This document shows positions 6,528-12,484 of a stretch of 14,438 nucleotides of DNA, piece by piece. Each line of letters starts with the position of its first letter. Within the stretch, counting starts at the first letter, position 1. The stretch spans positions 1-14,438 of the forward strand of contig JAIPCS010000074.1 of the NCBI GenBank assembly GCA_021738105.1. Reading direction: 5' to 3'. This stretch comes from Sulfuritalea sp. (GTDB lineage Bacteria; Pseudomonadota; Gammaproteobacteria; Burkholderiales; Rhodocyclaceae). The notes beneath the pieces are model-generated. The model made no database searches, was not told where the DNA came from, and saw nothing but the letters and a program-made list of their open reading frames with translations. The position numbers were made by a program, and so were the translations under genes.

Positions 6528-7036
6528 TTTTGTCGCTTTTTCTGCTTTCGTCACTTGCGATTGCAAGCCCAGATCAAATTGACGTTATCGGGATCGTCCC
6601 CGGCGTGTCATCGGAGAGTGACGTAAAAGCGGCCTGGTCGTCCCCCGTCGGGGAAAACGCGGGCTACCTTGAAGTGGGTGGTTACAGGATGCTCTGTACG
6701 GCGCTTTTCGAGGATGGCAAGTTGGCAGACATGAAGTGCGCAACCGGGAAGAAGTTTTCCAGCGCATCGAATATGGAGATTCACCGGGCTCTGCGCCTGG
6801 GTTTCGAAGGGAAATTTGGCCGTGCCGACGAAGTCAGGAATAGTCCGGTACGAAACCGCATAGGCATTGTGAAGCAATCCATCGTGGTGATTTGGCGCGA
6901 CAATCAGGGCAATCGTCTTACGCTTGTTTCCATGAACAACGAGTTTGACGAGGGCCTGCTGCAACTTTCTTCATCGGCATATCTTCAAATGCTGGATGAA
7001 AAGGCCAGGCAAGCGGGAAAAACGAAAAAATTCTGA
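6440..7036 (+). CDS. Exported-protein paralogue fused to an OrfA transposase N-terminus
   Basis: A 198-residue chimera. Residues 1-30 are the N-terminus of an IS3-type OrfA (FSKEFKLEAV at 21-30). Residues 31-198 match residues 8-175 of the protein at 8604-9131, with 149 of 168 positions identical by my alignment. The join removes the first seven residues of the native signal peptide but keeps its hydrophobic core and cleavage region (LSLFLLSSLAIAS). The body begins DVIGIVPGVSSESDVKAAW, like the small BamE/SmpA-type fold found in many outer-membrane lipoproteins (weak resemblance, no lipobox here). GGAGGT sits 4 bases before the ATG, so translation from the IS-derived start is likely efficient. 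Whether a basic 30-residue extension still allows Sec export is unclear. It precedes the cytochrome gene by about 100 bases. Confidence 0.75.
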   Translation: MGKTVSKEINRGNPGGKRVRFSKEFKLEAVLSLFLLSSLAIASPDQIDVIGIVPGVSSESDVKAAWSSPVGENAGYLEVGGYRMLCTALFEDGKLADMKCATGKKFSSASNMEIHRALRLGFEGKFGRADEVRNSPVRNRIGIVKQSIVVIWRDNQGNRLTLVSMNNEFDEGLLQLSSSAYLQMLDEKARQAGKTKKF

Positions 7037-7135
7037 TGCCGGTGCGCACCGGTTTCTTCGGGGCGGCATGAGCCAAGTCTGCGTGACTGAATGAATTGCC
7101 GCCCCACCATTTTTTACCCTTGACGGAGCATCGCC

Positions 7136-7585
7136 ATGAACCTAGCCAGCAAATCCCTTTCCATTTCACTTGCCGTGATCGTCGCTGTCGCCCTGACAGG
7201 CTGCGGCAAGGAAGCACCGCCCCCGCCGCCGGTCCAGGCAGCGCCGGCTCCTGCGCCAGCCGTAGCGGCGCCTTCCGCCACCGCGGCTGCTGCGCCCGGC
7301 GCTGCACCAACAGCAACTCCAACTGCGGCTCCGGCAATATCCAACAAAGCCCTCGCCGCCAAGAACGGCTGCCTGGCCTGCCACGCTATCGACAAGAAAA
7401 TGGTCGGCCCCGCCTATCAGGACATCGCCAAAAAATACACGGCCAGTGACGAAGCCAAGCTGATTGCCAATGTCAAGTCCGGTAGCAAGGGTGTTTGGGG
7501 TTCGATTCCAATGCCGCCGAACGCCAGGGTCAGTGATGAAGACATCAAAACCCTGGTCAATTGGATACTCGCCGGCGCCAAGTAA
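7136..7585 (+). CDS. Lipoprotein cytochrome c-551-type (class I) cytochrome
   Basis: A 149-residue membrane-tethered electron carrier. Signal peptide 1-22 ends in lipobox L20-T21-G22-C23. Residues 28-68 are a Pro/Ala/Thr-rich flexible linker. The haem domain runs from about 69: C79-L-A-C82-H83 binds haem c, and M126 in IPMPPN is the expected axial ligand. KNGCLACHAIDKKMVGPAY and GVWGSIPMPPN are near-identical to the short cytochrome c-551/c8 family (NirM-like), whose members donate electrons to cytochrome cd1 nitrite reductase, peroxidases or oxidases. The family assignment is firm; the partner is not visible here. ACGGAG lies 7 bases before ATG. A terminator follows at 7609. Most family members are soluble, so the lipid anchor plus linker is a variation. 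Confidence 0.92.
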   Translation: MNLASKSLSISLAVIVAVALTGCGKEAPPPPPVQAAPAPAPAVAAPSATAAAAPGAAPTATPTAAPAISNKALAAKNGCLACHAIDKKMVGPAYQDIAKKYTASDEAKLIANVKSGSKGVWGSIPMPPNARVSDEDIKTLVNWILAGAK

Positions 7586-7608
7586 ACCCGGTTGCAGTGT
7601 CAAGAAAG

Positions 7609-7645
7609 GCCAGACCCACTCACGGTGGGCTGGCTTTTTATTTTC
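7609..7645 (+). terminator. Rho-independent terminator after cytochrome c-551 gene
   Basis: GCCAG (7609-7613), a bulged A, and CCCAC (7615-7619) pair with GTGGG (7625-7629) and CTGGC (7630-7634) around a 5-base loop, followed by TTTTTATTTT. It lies 24 bases past the stop codon, and the G/C stem with T-tract is classical. Confidence 0.88.
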
Positions 7646-7673
7646 TCGCGGGCGCAGCAAAGCGAGTAAGGCG

Positions 7674-7789
7674 CATCAGAGTGTTTTCAGATTTCAAATC
7701 GTTCTGACCCATTTGATCCGATTCGTTAAACCCGTCAAGTAAGCCGAGCGAGAGATGCGAGGCATAAAAGTCGGCGCTGGCGAGACGGC
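7674..7789 (+). repeat. Composite repeat, forward (A-B-C)
   Basis: Block A here reads ATCAGAGTGTTTTCAGATTT, then CAAATCGTTCTGACCC (left arm decayed to ATCAG). Block B reads GATCCGATTCGTTAAACCC, then GTCAAG. Block C is AAAAGTCGGCGCTGGCGAGA, then CGGC (7766-7789). It fills the gap between the cytochrome terminator and the toxin-antitoxin operator and ends 5 bases before that operator. Confidence 0.85.
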
Positions 7790-7794
7790 GGGCA

Positions 7795-7812
7795 GTAGCA
7801 CCAATGTGCTAC
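7795..7812. promoter_or_regulatory. Palindromic operator of the RHH/RelE toxin-antitoxin operon
   Basis: GTAGCACCAATGTGCTAC is a perfect 7-base inverted repeat with a 4-base spacer, 53 bases before the antitoxin start. TACATT (7810-7815) overlapping its right arm could be the -10 box, so bound antitoxin would block the polymerase. A nearby GTGC/GCAC pair (7806-7823) may extend the site. Autorepression by ribbon-helix-helix antitoxins at such palindromes is well established; binding here is inferred. Confidence 0.65.
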
Positions 7813-7865
7813 ATTAGATGCACGCATTTCACCCTGTCCACCCATTCCACCCTCGGGAGCCCGCC

Positions 7866-8150
7866 ATGAGCACCACGACCATTCGCCTGCCGGAAGACCT
7901 GAAAGCCCGTGTTGCGAAGGCAGCAAAACGCGCCGGCACGACCGCCCACGGATACATTCTTGAGGCTATCGCAGAGAAGGCGGCGCAGGATGAATTGCGC
8001 GCCGATTTCGATGCCGTCGCCGAAGAACGCTACGCCGGTATCGTCGCTTCCGGCAAGACAATCCCGTGGCAGGAAATGCGCGGCTATCTGGAGGATCGCC
8101 TTGCCGGCAAGGCAACACGACGCCCGACGGCACGAAAACTCGCGCGCTGA
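7866..8150 (+). CDS. Ribbon-helix-helix antitoxin (type II TA)
   Basis: A 94-residue antitoxin. MSTTTIRLPEDLKARVAKAA is the beta strand and first helix of a ribbon-helix-helix DNA-binding domain (CopG/ParD/RelB-like); residues 1-50 bind DNA as a dimer and represses the operon. The C-terminal part (PWQEMRGYLEDRLAG) should wrap and block the toxin encoded next. GGGAG at 7855-7859, 6 bases before ATG 7866, supports this start over the in-frame ATG at 7818, which lies inside the promoter region. The stop is two bases before the toxin start, typical of a coupled TA operon. Confidence 0.88.
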   Translation: MSTTTIRLPEDLKARVAKAAKRAGTTAHGYILEAIAEKAAQDELRADFDAVAEERYAGIVASGKTIPWQEMRGYLEDRLAGKATRRPTARKLAR

Positions 8151-8152
8151 AC

Positions 8153-8461
8153 ATGTCGCGCATAGAACTGGCGCCGGAGGTCATGGGCGACTTTGATCGC
8201 ATCCTAGACCACATCGCCCACTACCAAGTCGAGCACCCGGAGTTGCGCATCCGCGAGATCATCGCGGCGCTCGATGTCCTCGAACACAACCCTCTGATCG
8301 GGCGCCCTGCAAGCAAGGGCAAGCGCGAACTGGTCATCGGCCGCCGTTCGCACGGTTATCTGGCCTTGTACCGTTACGTCGCGGAAATCGACACCGTTTT
8401 CATCCTCGCCGTGCGCAGCCAGCGGGAAGCCGGGTATGGCCCGGCGGCGCAGGAACGATGA
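8153..8461 (+). CDS. RelE/ParE-superfamily toxin
   Basis: A 102-residue toxin starting at ATG 8153, two bases after the antitoxin stop. The sequence MSRIELAPEVMGDFDRILDH, central NPLIGRPASKGKRELVIG, YLALYRYV and the C-terminal TVFILAVRSQREAGY follow the RelE/ParE fold: N-terminal helices, then a beta sheet carrying basic residues. The R-x-L-x-x-GRRSHGYLALYRY arrangement is closer to ParE-like (gyrase-poisoning) members than to RelE ribonucleases, but which activity applies cannot be told from this. The partner antitoxin is directly upstream. The open frame extends upstream to 8066 inside the antitoxin, which is not used. Confidence 0.85.
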   Translation: MSRIELAPEVMGDFDRILDHIAHYQVEHPELRIREIIAALDVLEHNPLIGRPASKGKRELVIGRRSHGYLALYRYVAEIDTVFILAVRSQREAGYGPAAQER

Positions 8462-8488
8462 TGGCAGCCAGGGTCGTCGGCGAAGCAC

Positions 8489-8577
8489 GCCGTCTCGCCA
8501 GCGCCGACTTTTCAGCCGCGAAACTACCAGGGTCAGCTTGATTTGAATTCTGAAATCACTTTGACCCTTTTAGTTCA
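8489..8577 (-). repeat. Composite repeat, reverse (C then A)
   Basis: GCCGTCTCGCCAGCGCCGAC, then TTTTCAGCCGCG (8489-8520), is block C on the minus strand. GGGTCAG (8530-8536) and TTTGACCC (8560-8567) bracket GATTTGAATTCTGAAATCAC, a full block A in reverse, followed by TTTTAGTT. Block B is missing between them (only about 10 bases). It separates the TA pair from the second paralogue. Confidence 0.85.
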
Positions 8578-8603
8578 GAGCCTAACTTTTTTGGAAAACC
8601 GTC

Positions 8604-9131
8604 ATGCCTAAGTTCATTTGTATTTTGTCGCTTATTCTGCTTTCGTCACTTGCGATTGCAAGCCCCGATCAACTTGACGTTATCGGGATAGTCCCCGGCG
8701 TGTCGTCGGAGAGTGAGGTAAATGCGGCGTGGTCGTCCCCAACCGGGGAGAACGCGGGCTACCTTGAAGTGGGTGGCTACAAGATGCTCTGTACGGCGCT
8801 TTTCGAGGATGGCAAGTTGGCAGACATGAAGTGCGCAACCGGGAAGCAGTTTTCCAACGCATCGAATATGGAGATTCACCGGACTCTGCGCCTGGGTTTC
8901 GAAGGAAAATTTGGCCGTGCCAACGAAGTCAAGAATAGTCCGGTACGAAACCGCGTCGGCATTGTGAATCAAGCCATCGTGGTGATTTGGCGCGACAAGC
9001 AGGGCAATCGTCTCACGCTTGTTTCCATGAACAACGAGTTTGACGAGGGCCTGCTTCAACTGTCTTCAGCGGCCCACCTTCAAATGGTGGATGAAAAGGC
9101 CCGGCAAGCGGGGAAAGCAAAAAAATTCTGA
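8604..9131 (+). CDS. Exported small protein, intact paralogue of the 6440 gene
   Basis: A 175-residue protein with an intact signal peptide (MPKFICILSLILLSSLAIAS, cleaved before PDQ). The mature part begins DVIGIVPGVSSESEVNAAWS, resembling the start of BamE/SmpA-like small envelope domains (G-x-x-x-G-x-S-x-x-E-V). That is a weak, motif-level resemblance. Two cysteines (LCTALFEDGKLADMKCATG) may form a disulfide in the periplasm. The second half has VVIWRDKQGNRLTLVSMNNE and a Lys-rich C-terminus. Only a weak GGAA precedes the ATG. It lies alone between repeats and is the native form of the chimeric copy at 6440. Identity continues past the stop to about 9213, matching 7036-7122. Confidence 0.78.
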   Translation: MPKFICILSLILLSSLAIASPDQLDVIGIVPGVSSESEVNAAWSSPTGENAGYLEVGGYKMLCTALFEDGKLADMKCATGKQFSNASNMEIHRTLRLGFEGKFGRANEVKNSPVRNRVGIVNQAIVVIWRDKQGNRLTLVSMNNEFDEGLLQLSSAAHLQMVDEKARQAGKAKKF

Positions 9132-9218
9132 TGCCAGCGCGCACCCGCCTCATCGGGGCGGCATGAGCCAGGTCTGCATGGCCGGAAGAATTGCGGCCCC
9201 GCCATTGTTTACCCCTGG

Positions 9219-9302
9219 AACCGCTTGATCCGAATCGTTTCGCCCGTCAAGCAGGCCGACCGCGAATTGCGCGGCTGAAAAGTCGGCGCTGGCGAGACGG
9301 TG
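9219..9302 (+). repeat. Composite repeat, forward (B-C)
   Basis: TTGATCCGAATCGTTTCGCC and CGTCAAGCAGGCCGA (9224-9259) are block B. GCGGCTGAAAAGTCGGCGCT, then GGCGAGACGG (9271-9300), is block C. Block A is absent: the duplicated tail of the 8604 gene joins block B directly. Confidence 0.8.
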
Positions 9303-9305
9303 GGG

Positions 9306-9428
9306 CGGCTGATTCTCGGGGGCGATGACGCGTGTGCGCTGATCGCGGAGCTGGAAGCCAAGCAGGCGAAGCTTTTCGCCGGGCTATCGGTGGGGCGAAG
9401 TGGTGGGCAGCTAAACGGGTGCGATTGA
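9306..9428 (+). pseudogene. Possible remnant of a coding sequence tail
   Basis: Positions 9306-9428 read without stops as 40 residues, RLILGGDDACALIAELEAKQ then AKLFAGLSVGRSGGQLNGCD, ending in TGA. The first 30 residues have normal amphipathic helix composition and look like the end of a lost gene. The last ten lie in sequence shared with 10302-10325 (GTGGGCAGCTAAACG), i.e. repeat. There is no start codon, and the family is not recognised. The region sits between two repeat fragments, consistent with decay or deletion of cargo. Confidence 0.3.
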
Positions 9429-9458
9429 TTTGAAATCCGAAATCACTCTGACCCCAAT
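9403..9458 (-). repeat. Repeat fragment: GTGGGCAGCTAAACG motif and half block A
   Basis: GTGGGCAGCTAAACGGGTGC (9403-9422), then GATTGATTTGAAATCCGAAA and TCACTCTGACCCC (to 9455). The same order, with a few changes, occurs at 10302-10352. This is a reverse block A whose left arm has changed from GGGTCAG to GGGTGCG. Confidence 0.8.
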
Positions 9459-9525
9459 AATTCCAAAATAGCCCCAAGCCCGACACAACCCTGCACTGGC
9501 ACCATCACTACGGTGACGCTGATCC

Positions 9526-9564
9526 GTACTACAATCAGTACCATTATGCTCAAAACAGGTACTG
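9526..9564. promoter_or_regulatory. GTACT-repeat operator and -10 box of the Phd/PIN TA operon
   Basis: GTACT occurs at 9526-9530, inverted as AGTAC at 9537-9541, and again as GTACT at 9559-9563. CAGTACC (9536-9542) and GGTACTG (9558-9564) form a 7-base inverted repeat. TACAAT at 9530-9535 is a good -10 box lying between the first two half-sites; I see no clear -35. Antitoxin binding to several half-sites would give autorepression, as known for Phd/YefM operons. Confidence 0.6.
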
Positions 9565-9566
9565 AT

Positions 9567-9833
9567 ATGAATACCCTCACCGTCTCGGAACTGAAACGTC
9601 GCGGCATGGCGGCCATCGAGGATGGCCTGCGCGATGGCCCGGTACATATCGTCAAGCGCAACAAGCCTGCGGCAGTGGTCCTGACCGAGGCGGACTACCA
9701 GCGTCTTGCGCATGGCCGGGCAGTCACCCCAAGCGGCGTGACTGCCGTGCAGTGGCTGCTGAACCAGCGTACCGCCGGCAAGCGCAGCAAGGCGAAGATC
9801 GACGCCGCACTCAAGGCCGAGCGCGACTGGTGA
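9567..9833 (+). CDS. Phd/YefM-family antitoxin
   Basis: An 88-residue antitoxin. MNTLTVSELKRRGMAAIEDG followed by GPVHIVKRNKPAAVVLTEAD and YQRL is the conserved N-terminal DNA-binding and dimerisation domain of the Phd/YefM family (residues 1-50). The C-terminal 38 residues (WLLNQRTAGKRSKAKIDAAL) are the toxin-binding part. The start at 9567 is preceded by AGG, 7 bases away; ATG 9546 and the open frame from 9513 lie in the operator/promoter. Its stop overlaps the toxin's GTG (GTGA, 9830-9833), so the two are translationally coupled. Confidence 0.88.
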   Translation: MNTLTVSELKRRGMAAIEDGLRDGPVHIVKRNKPAAVVLTEADYQRLAHGRAVTPSGVTAVQWLLNQRTAGKRSKAKIDAALKAERDW

Positions 9834-10240
9834 TTGCCTTCTTCGACGCCAGTGCCCTGATCTACCTGATCGAAGGCGCGGAGCCATTCGCCACCAAGGT
9901 GCGCAAGGAATTGGCAACGGTGGCGAAGAAGCATCCTGATCTGGGCGCCGCGGTGAGCCGCCTGTCGTGGCTGGAATGTCGGGTAGGGCCGATGAAGGGC
10001 AACGACAGCGCGACACTGGCGGCATTCGACGCCTTCTTTGCGCGGACCGATCTGGTCTGGGTGGAACTGACCAGGGATGTTATCGAACTCGCGGCGGCAA
10101 TCCGCGTTCAGACCGGCCTGAAGACGCCCGACGCGCTGCAGGCGGCGTCGTGCCTCCAGCTTGGCGGCGAGCACCTGTTTTTGACCGGAGACAGCGCGTT
10201 CAGGCGAGTTGCCGGGCTGAATGTGAAGGTGCTGACATGA
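9830..10240 (+). CDS. PIN-domain toxin (VapC-like ribonuclease)
   Basis: A 136-residue PIN-domain protein, a Mg-dependent RNA endonuclease by family. The acidic site is complete: D6 (AFFDASALIYLIEG), E49 (SWLECRVG), D101 (KTPDALQAAS) and D121 (LTGDSAFRR). It starts with GTG at 9830, overlapping the antitoxin stop. The in-frame ATG at 9752 lies within the antitoxin gene and would add residues foreign to the fold. VapC toxins typically cleave tRNA anticodon loops or the sarcin-ricin loop; the target here is unknown. The pairing with a Phd/YefM rather than a VapB antitoxin is a common mix-and-match. Confidence 0.9.
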   Translation: MIAFFDASALIYLIEGAEPFATKVRKELATVAKKHPDLGAAVSRLSWLECRVGPMKGNDSATLAAFDAFFARTDLVWVELTRDVIELAAAIRVQTGLKTPDALQAASCLQLGGEHLFLTGDSAFRRVAGLNVKVLT

Positions 10241-10253
10241 GCTGAGTCATGGG

Positions 10254-10365
10254 GGGGTAGAGTGATTTCGGATCTCAAATTATCCTGACCCGTATGGTCC
10301 TGTGGGCAGCTAAACGAGCGCGATTGACATGAATCCGAAATCATTCTGACCCTTTTGGTTCTGCT
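10254..10365. repeat. Two facing block A copies
   Basis: The first, forward, is GGGTAGAGTGATTTCGGATC, then TCAAATTATCCTGACCCGTA (10254-10294). GTGGGCAGCTAAACGAGCGC links to the second, reverse, GATTGACATGAATCCGAAAT, then CATTCTGACCCTTTTGGTT (10322-10360). The two palindromes could pair with each other into one long hairpin. I see no gene in 10241-10473. Confidence 0.8.
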
Positions 10366-10473
10366 CTGAGCCTTTAGCTTCTATTTAGTTTTACCGGAGC
10401 CCCCGCAGCTTCGATCGTGCGCTGCATGTAGAATCACATTGTCATTCTCGACAAGAAAGATCAGGAATTCCAA

Positions 10474-12267
10474 GTGGCGACACTGATTCCAAGTTACGGG
10501 ACCTGCGCGGGGCGCATGACGCCGGGCGAACGACGCTTTGCGCAACGCCTCGAAGCCAAGCTTGAGGCGGATTATCTGTGTTGGTATGACGTTCCTGTCG
10601 GTCCCACGAACAGTCATCCTGATTTCATTGTCCTGCATCCCCAGCGAGGCCTGCTGATCCTGGAAGTAAAAGACTGGAAGCCGGATACCATCCACTCGAT
10701 CACCAAGTCTGACGCGGCAATTCTCACTCCCCAGGGACTCAAGCATGTCCTCAATCCGCTCGAACAGGCCCGCCAATACGCCCATGCCGTAGTCGGCGTT
10801 TTGGCGCGCGATAAGCAGCTGACGCTTTCCAGCGGCAAGATGGAAGGACGGCTGACCTTTCCATGGACCTATGGCGTGGTGCTTGCCAATATCTCGCGAC
10901 GCACTTTCGAAAGCTCCGGTCTGGCGGAAGTAATCGAGCCGCAGCGGGTGCTCTGCCAGGACGAAATGACCGAGTCCGTCGATATGGAGGCATTTCAGCA
11001 GCGGCTTTGGGAAATGTTCTCGGTTCGTTTTCGCGGCAACCTGACCCTGCCGCAACTTGATCGCGTTCGGTGGCATTTGTTCCCTGAAATTCGTTTGCCA
11101 AATACACAGGAAGGACTCTTCAAGAAGGAAGAGTTGGCGGAGGTCGAAATCCCGGACTTGATGAGGGTGATGGATCTTCAGCAAGAGCAATTGGCACGGA
11201 GCCTCGGTGAGGGTCACCGGGTTATCCACGGCGTAGCGGGCTCGGGGAAGACTCTGATTCTCGGGTACCGCGCCGAACAACTCGCCAAGGTGTGCGCCAA
11301 ACCGATCCTGGTGCTGTGCTACAACAAGACGCTTGCCGGGCGACTGGTTCACTGGATGTCGAGCAAGGGTGTTGCGGACAAGGTGCATGTCCGGACATTT
11401 CATAGCTGGTGCCGCAGCCAGCTGAGTGCTTACAACGTCAGCTTCGCCAAGCATCAGGAAGACAAGAACGCCCTCATGGCCGAGATGGTTCAGGCGGTCA
11501 TCCGCGCGGTCGAGCGTAAGCAGATTCCCTCGGCGCAATATGAGGCCGTGCTGATCGATGAAGGCCACGACTTCAGGCCTGAATGGCTGAAGCTCGTCGT
11601 TCAAATGGTCGACCCACACAGCAACTCGCTGCTCGTCCTCTACGACGATGCGCAGTCTATCTACGAGGCGGAGCGCAAGAAAAACTTCAGCTTCAAGAGC
11701 GTCGGCATACAGGCGGCGGGGCGCACGACGATCCTGAAAGTCAATTACCGCAACACGCAGGAAATTCTGGAGTTCGCCGCACAGTTAGCTAGCGAGCTAC
11801 TCAAGGCAAACGATGCCGAGGAAGACGGCATCCCGCGCCTCGTTCCAATATCTGCCGGTCGTCACGGCAAGGCACCAATGGTGGTGAAGCTGCCGACGCT
11901 GCAAGCGGAAGGGGAATGGATAGCAGAGCGCTTGAAGGAAGAGCATGCCAAAGGCACGCCGTGGTGCGACATGGCAATCCTGTACCGGCACTATGAGCCG
12001 ATATGTACAACCGTCCGCAAGGAATTGCGGAAGGAAGGTATTCCCAACACCTGGAAGAACGACATCACGTTTGGCGAAAGCCAGGACACCGTCAAGCTGT
12101 TGCCATTCCATAGCAGCAAAGGTCTCGAGTACCCAATCATCGTTATACCCGGCGCGGGCCTGCTGCCAACCCCGGACAAGGCAACCGAAGAGGACGCGCG
12201 TCTGCTCTACGTGGCGATGACACGCGCAACATCGCAGCTGATTGTGACCGGGGCCCAGAACACTTGA
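10474..12267 (+). CDS. NERD-domain nuclease fused to UvrD-type SF1 helicase
   Basis: A 597-residue two-domain enzyme. Residues about 17-125 form a NERD (nuclease-related) domain with the PD-(D/E)xK-like set D50 and E64-V-K66 (HPDFIVLHPQRG, LLILEVKDWKP). The rest is a superfamily 1 helicase: Q-motif region near 234-240, Walker A GVAGSGKT (253-260), Walker B VLIDEGHDF (D362, E363), motif III LLVLYDDAQSIY (386-397), motif IV VNYRNTQEI (423-431), motif V HSSKGLEYP (546-554) and motif VI LLYVAMTRA (577-585). All ATPase motifs are intact. It starts with GTG at 10474, with AGGA 7 bases upstream. Fusions of this kind occur in DNA processing and in phage defence, and the neighbours (PIN toxin-antitoxin, DUF262, HEPN) favour defence. 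That role is inferred. It stands alone between repeats. Confidence 0.9.
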   Translation: MATLIPSYGTCAGRMTPGERRFAQRLEAKLEADYLCWYDVPVGPTNSHPDFIVLHPQRGLLILEVKDWKPDTIHSITKSDAAILTPQGLKHVLNPLEQARQYAHAVVGVLARDKQLTLSSGKMEGRLTFPWTYGVVLANISRRTFESSGLAEVIEPQRVLCQDEMTESVDMEAFQQRLWEMFSVRFRGNLTLPQLDRVRWHLFPEIRLPNTQEGLFKKEELAEVEIPDLMRVMDLQQEQLARSLGEGHRVIHGVAGSGKTLILGYRAEQLAKVCAKPILVLCYNKTLAGRLVHWMSSKGVADKVHVRTFHSWCRSQLSAYNVSFAKHQEDKNALMAEMVQAVIRAVERKQIPSAQYEAVLIDEGHDFRPEWLKLVVQMVDPHSNSLLVLYDDAQSIYEAERKKNFSFKSVGIQAAGRTTILKVNYRNTQEILEFAAQLASELLKANDAEEDGIPRLVPISAGRHGKAPMVVKLPTLQAEGEWIAERLKEEHAKGTPWCDMAILYRHYEPICTTVRKELRKEGIPNTWKNDITFGESQDTVKLLPFHSSKGLEYPIIVIPGAGLLPTPDKATEEDARLLYVAMTRATSQLIVTGAQNT

Positions 12268-12301
12268 GGGGCTGGCATCACGGCTGGTCGCGCGGACCGT
12301 G

Positions 12302-12371
12302 CGAAAAGTCGGCGCTGGCGACACGGCAATTCGAAGCGTCGGAGAAAGAAATCACTCTGACCCCTTTAGCT
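12302..12371. repeat. Composite repeat fragments (forward C, reverse half A)
   Basis: GAAAAGTCGGCGCTGGCGAC and ACGGC (12303-12327) are block C, followed by AATTCGAAGC, reminiscent of block D. AAAGAAATCACTCTGACCCC with TTTAGCT (12345-12371) is the right half of a reverse block A. It lies between the helicase stop and the DUF262 gene. The remaining stretch, 12372-12484, is AT-rich and presumably holds that operon's promoter; I could not fix its boxes. Confidence 0.75.
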
Positions 12372-12484
12372 TTTAATTTAGACTTCGCCAGTAAGATGAT
12401 ATGTGTCATTCAGTTTTTCCGTTCGCGCGAATTTGTTGAGCCGAATGGACTTAGAAATGGACGAATTTTGAAGAGAGGCAATCA

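Noticed and set aside
8646..9059. Minus-strand frames antisense to both paralogues
   Set aside because: They occur at the same place in both copies simply because the sequences are duplicated; no start signals or domains.
8604..9131. Calling the paralogue BamE
   Set aside because: The similarity is limited to a short N-terminal motif, and there is no lipobox, which BamE has; kept as a weak resemblance only.
10381..11619. Long 412-residue open frame on the minus strand across the NERD-helicase gene
   Set aside because: The plus strand encodes all SF1 helicase motifs and the NERD triad over the same bases; the minus frame has no recognisable domain and is a shadow of GC-rich codons.
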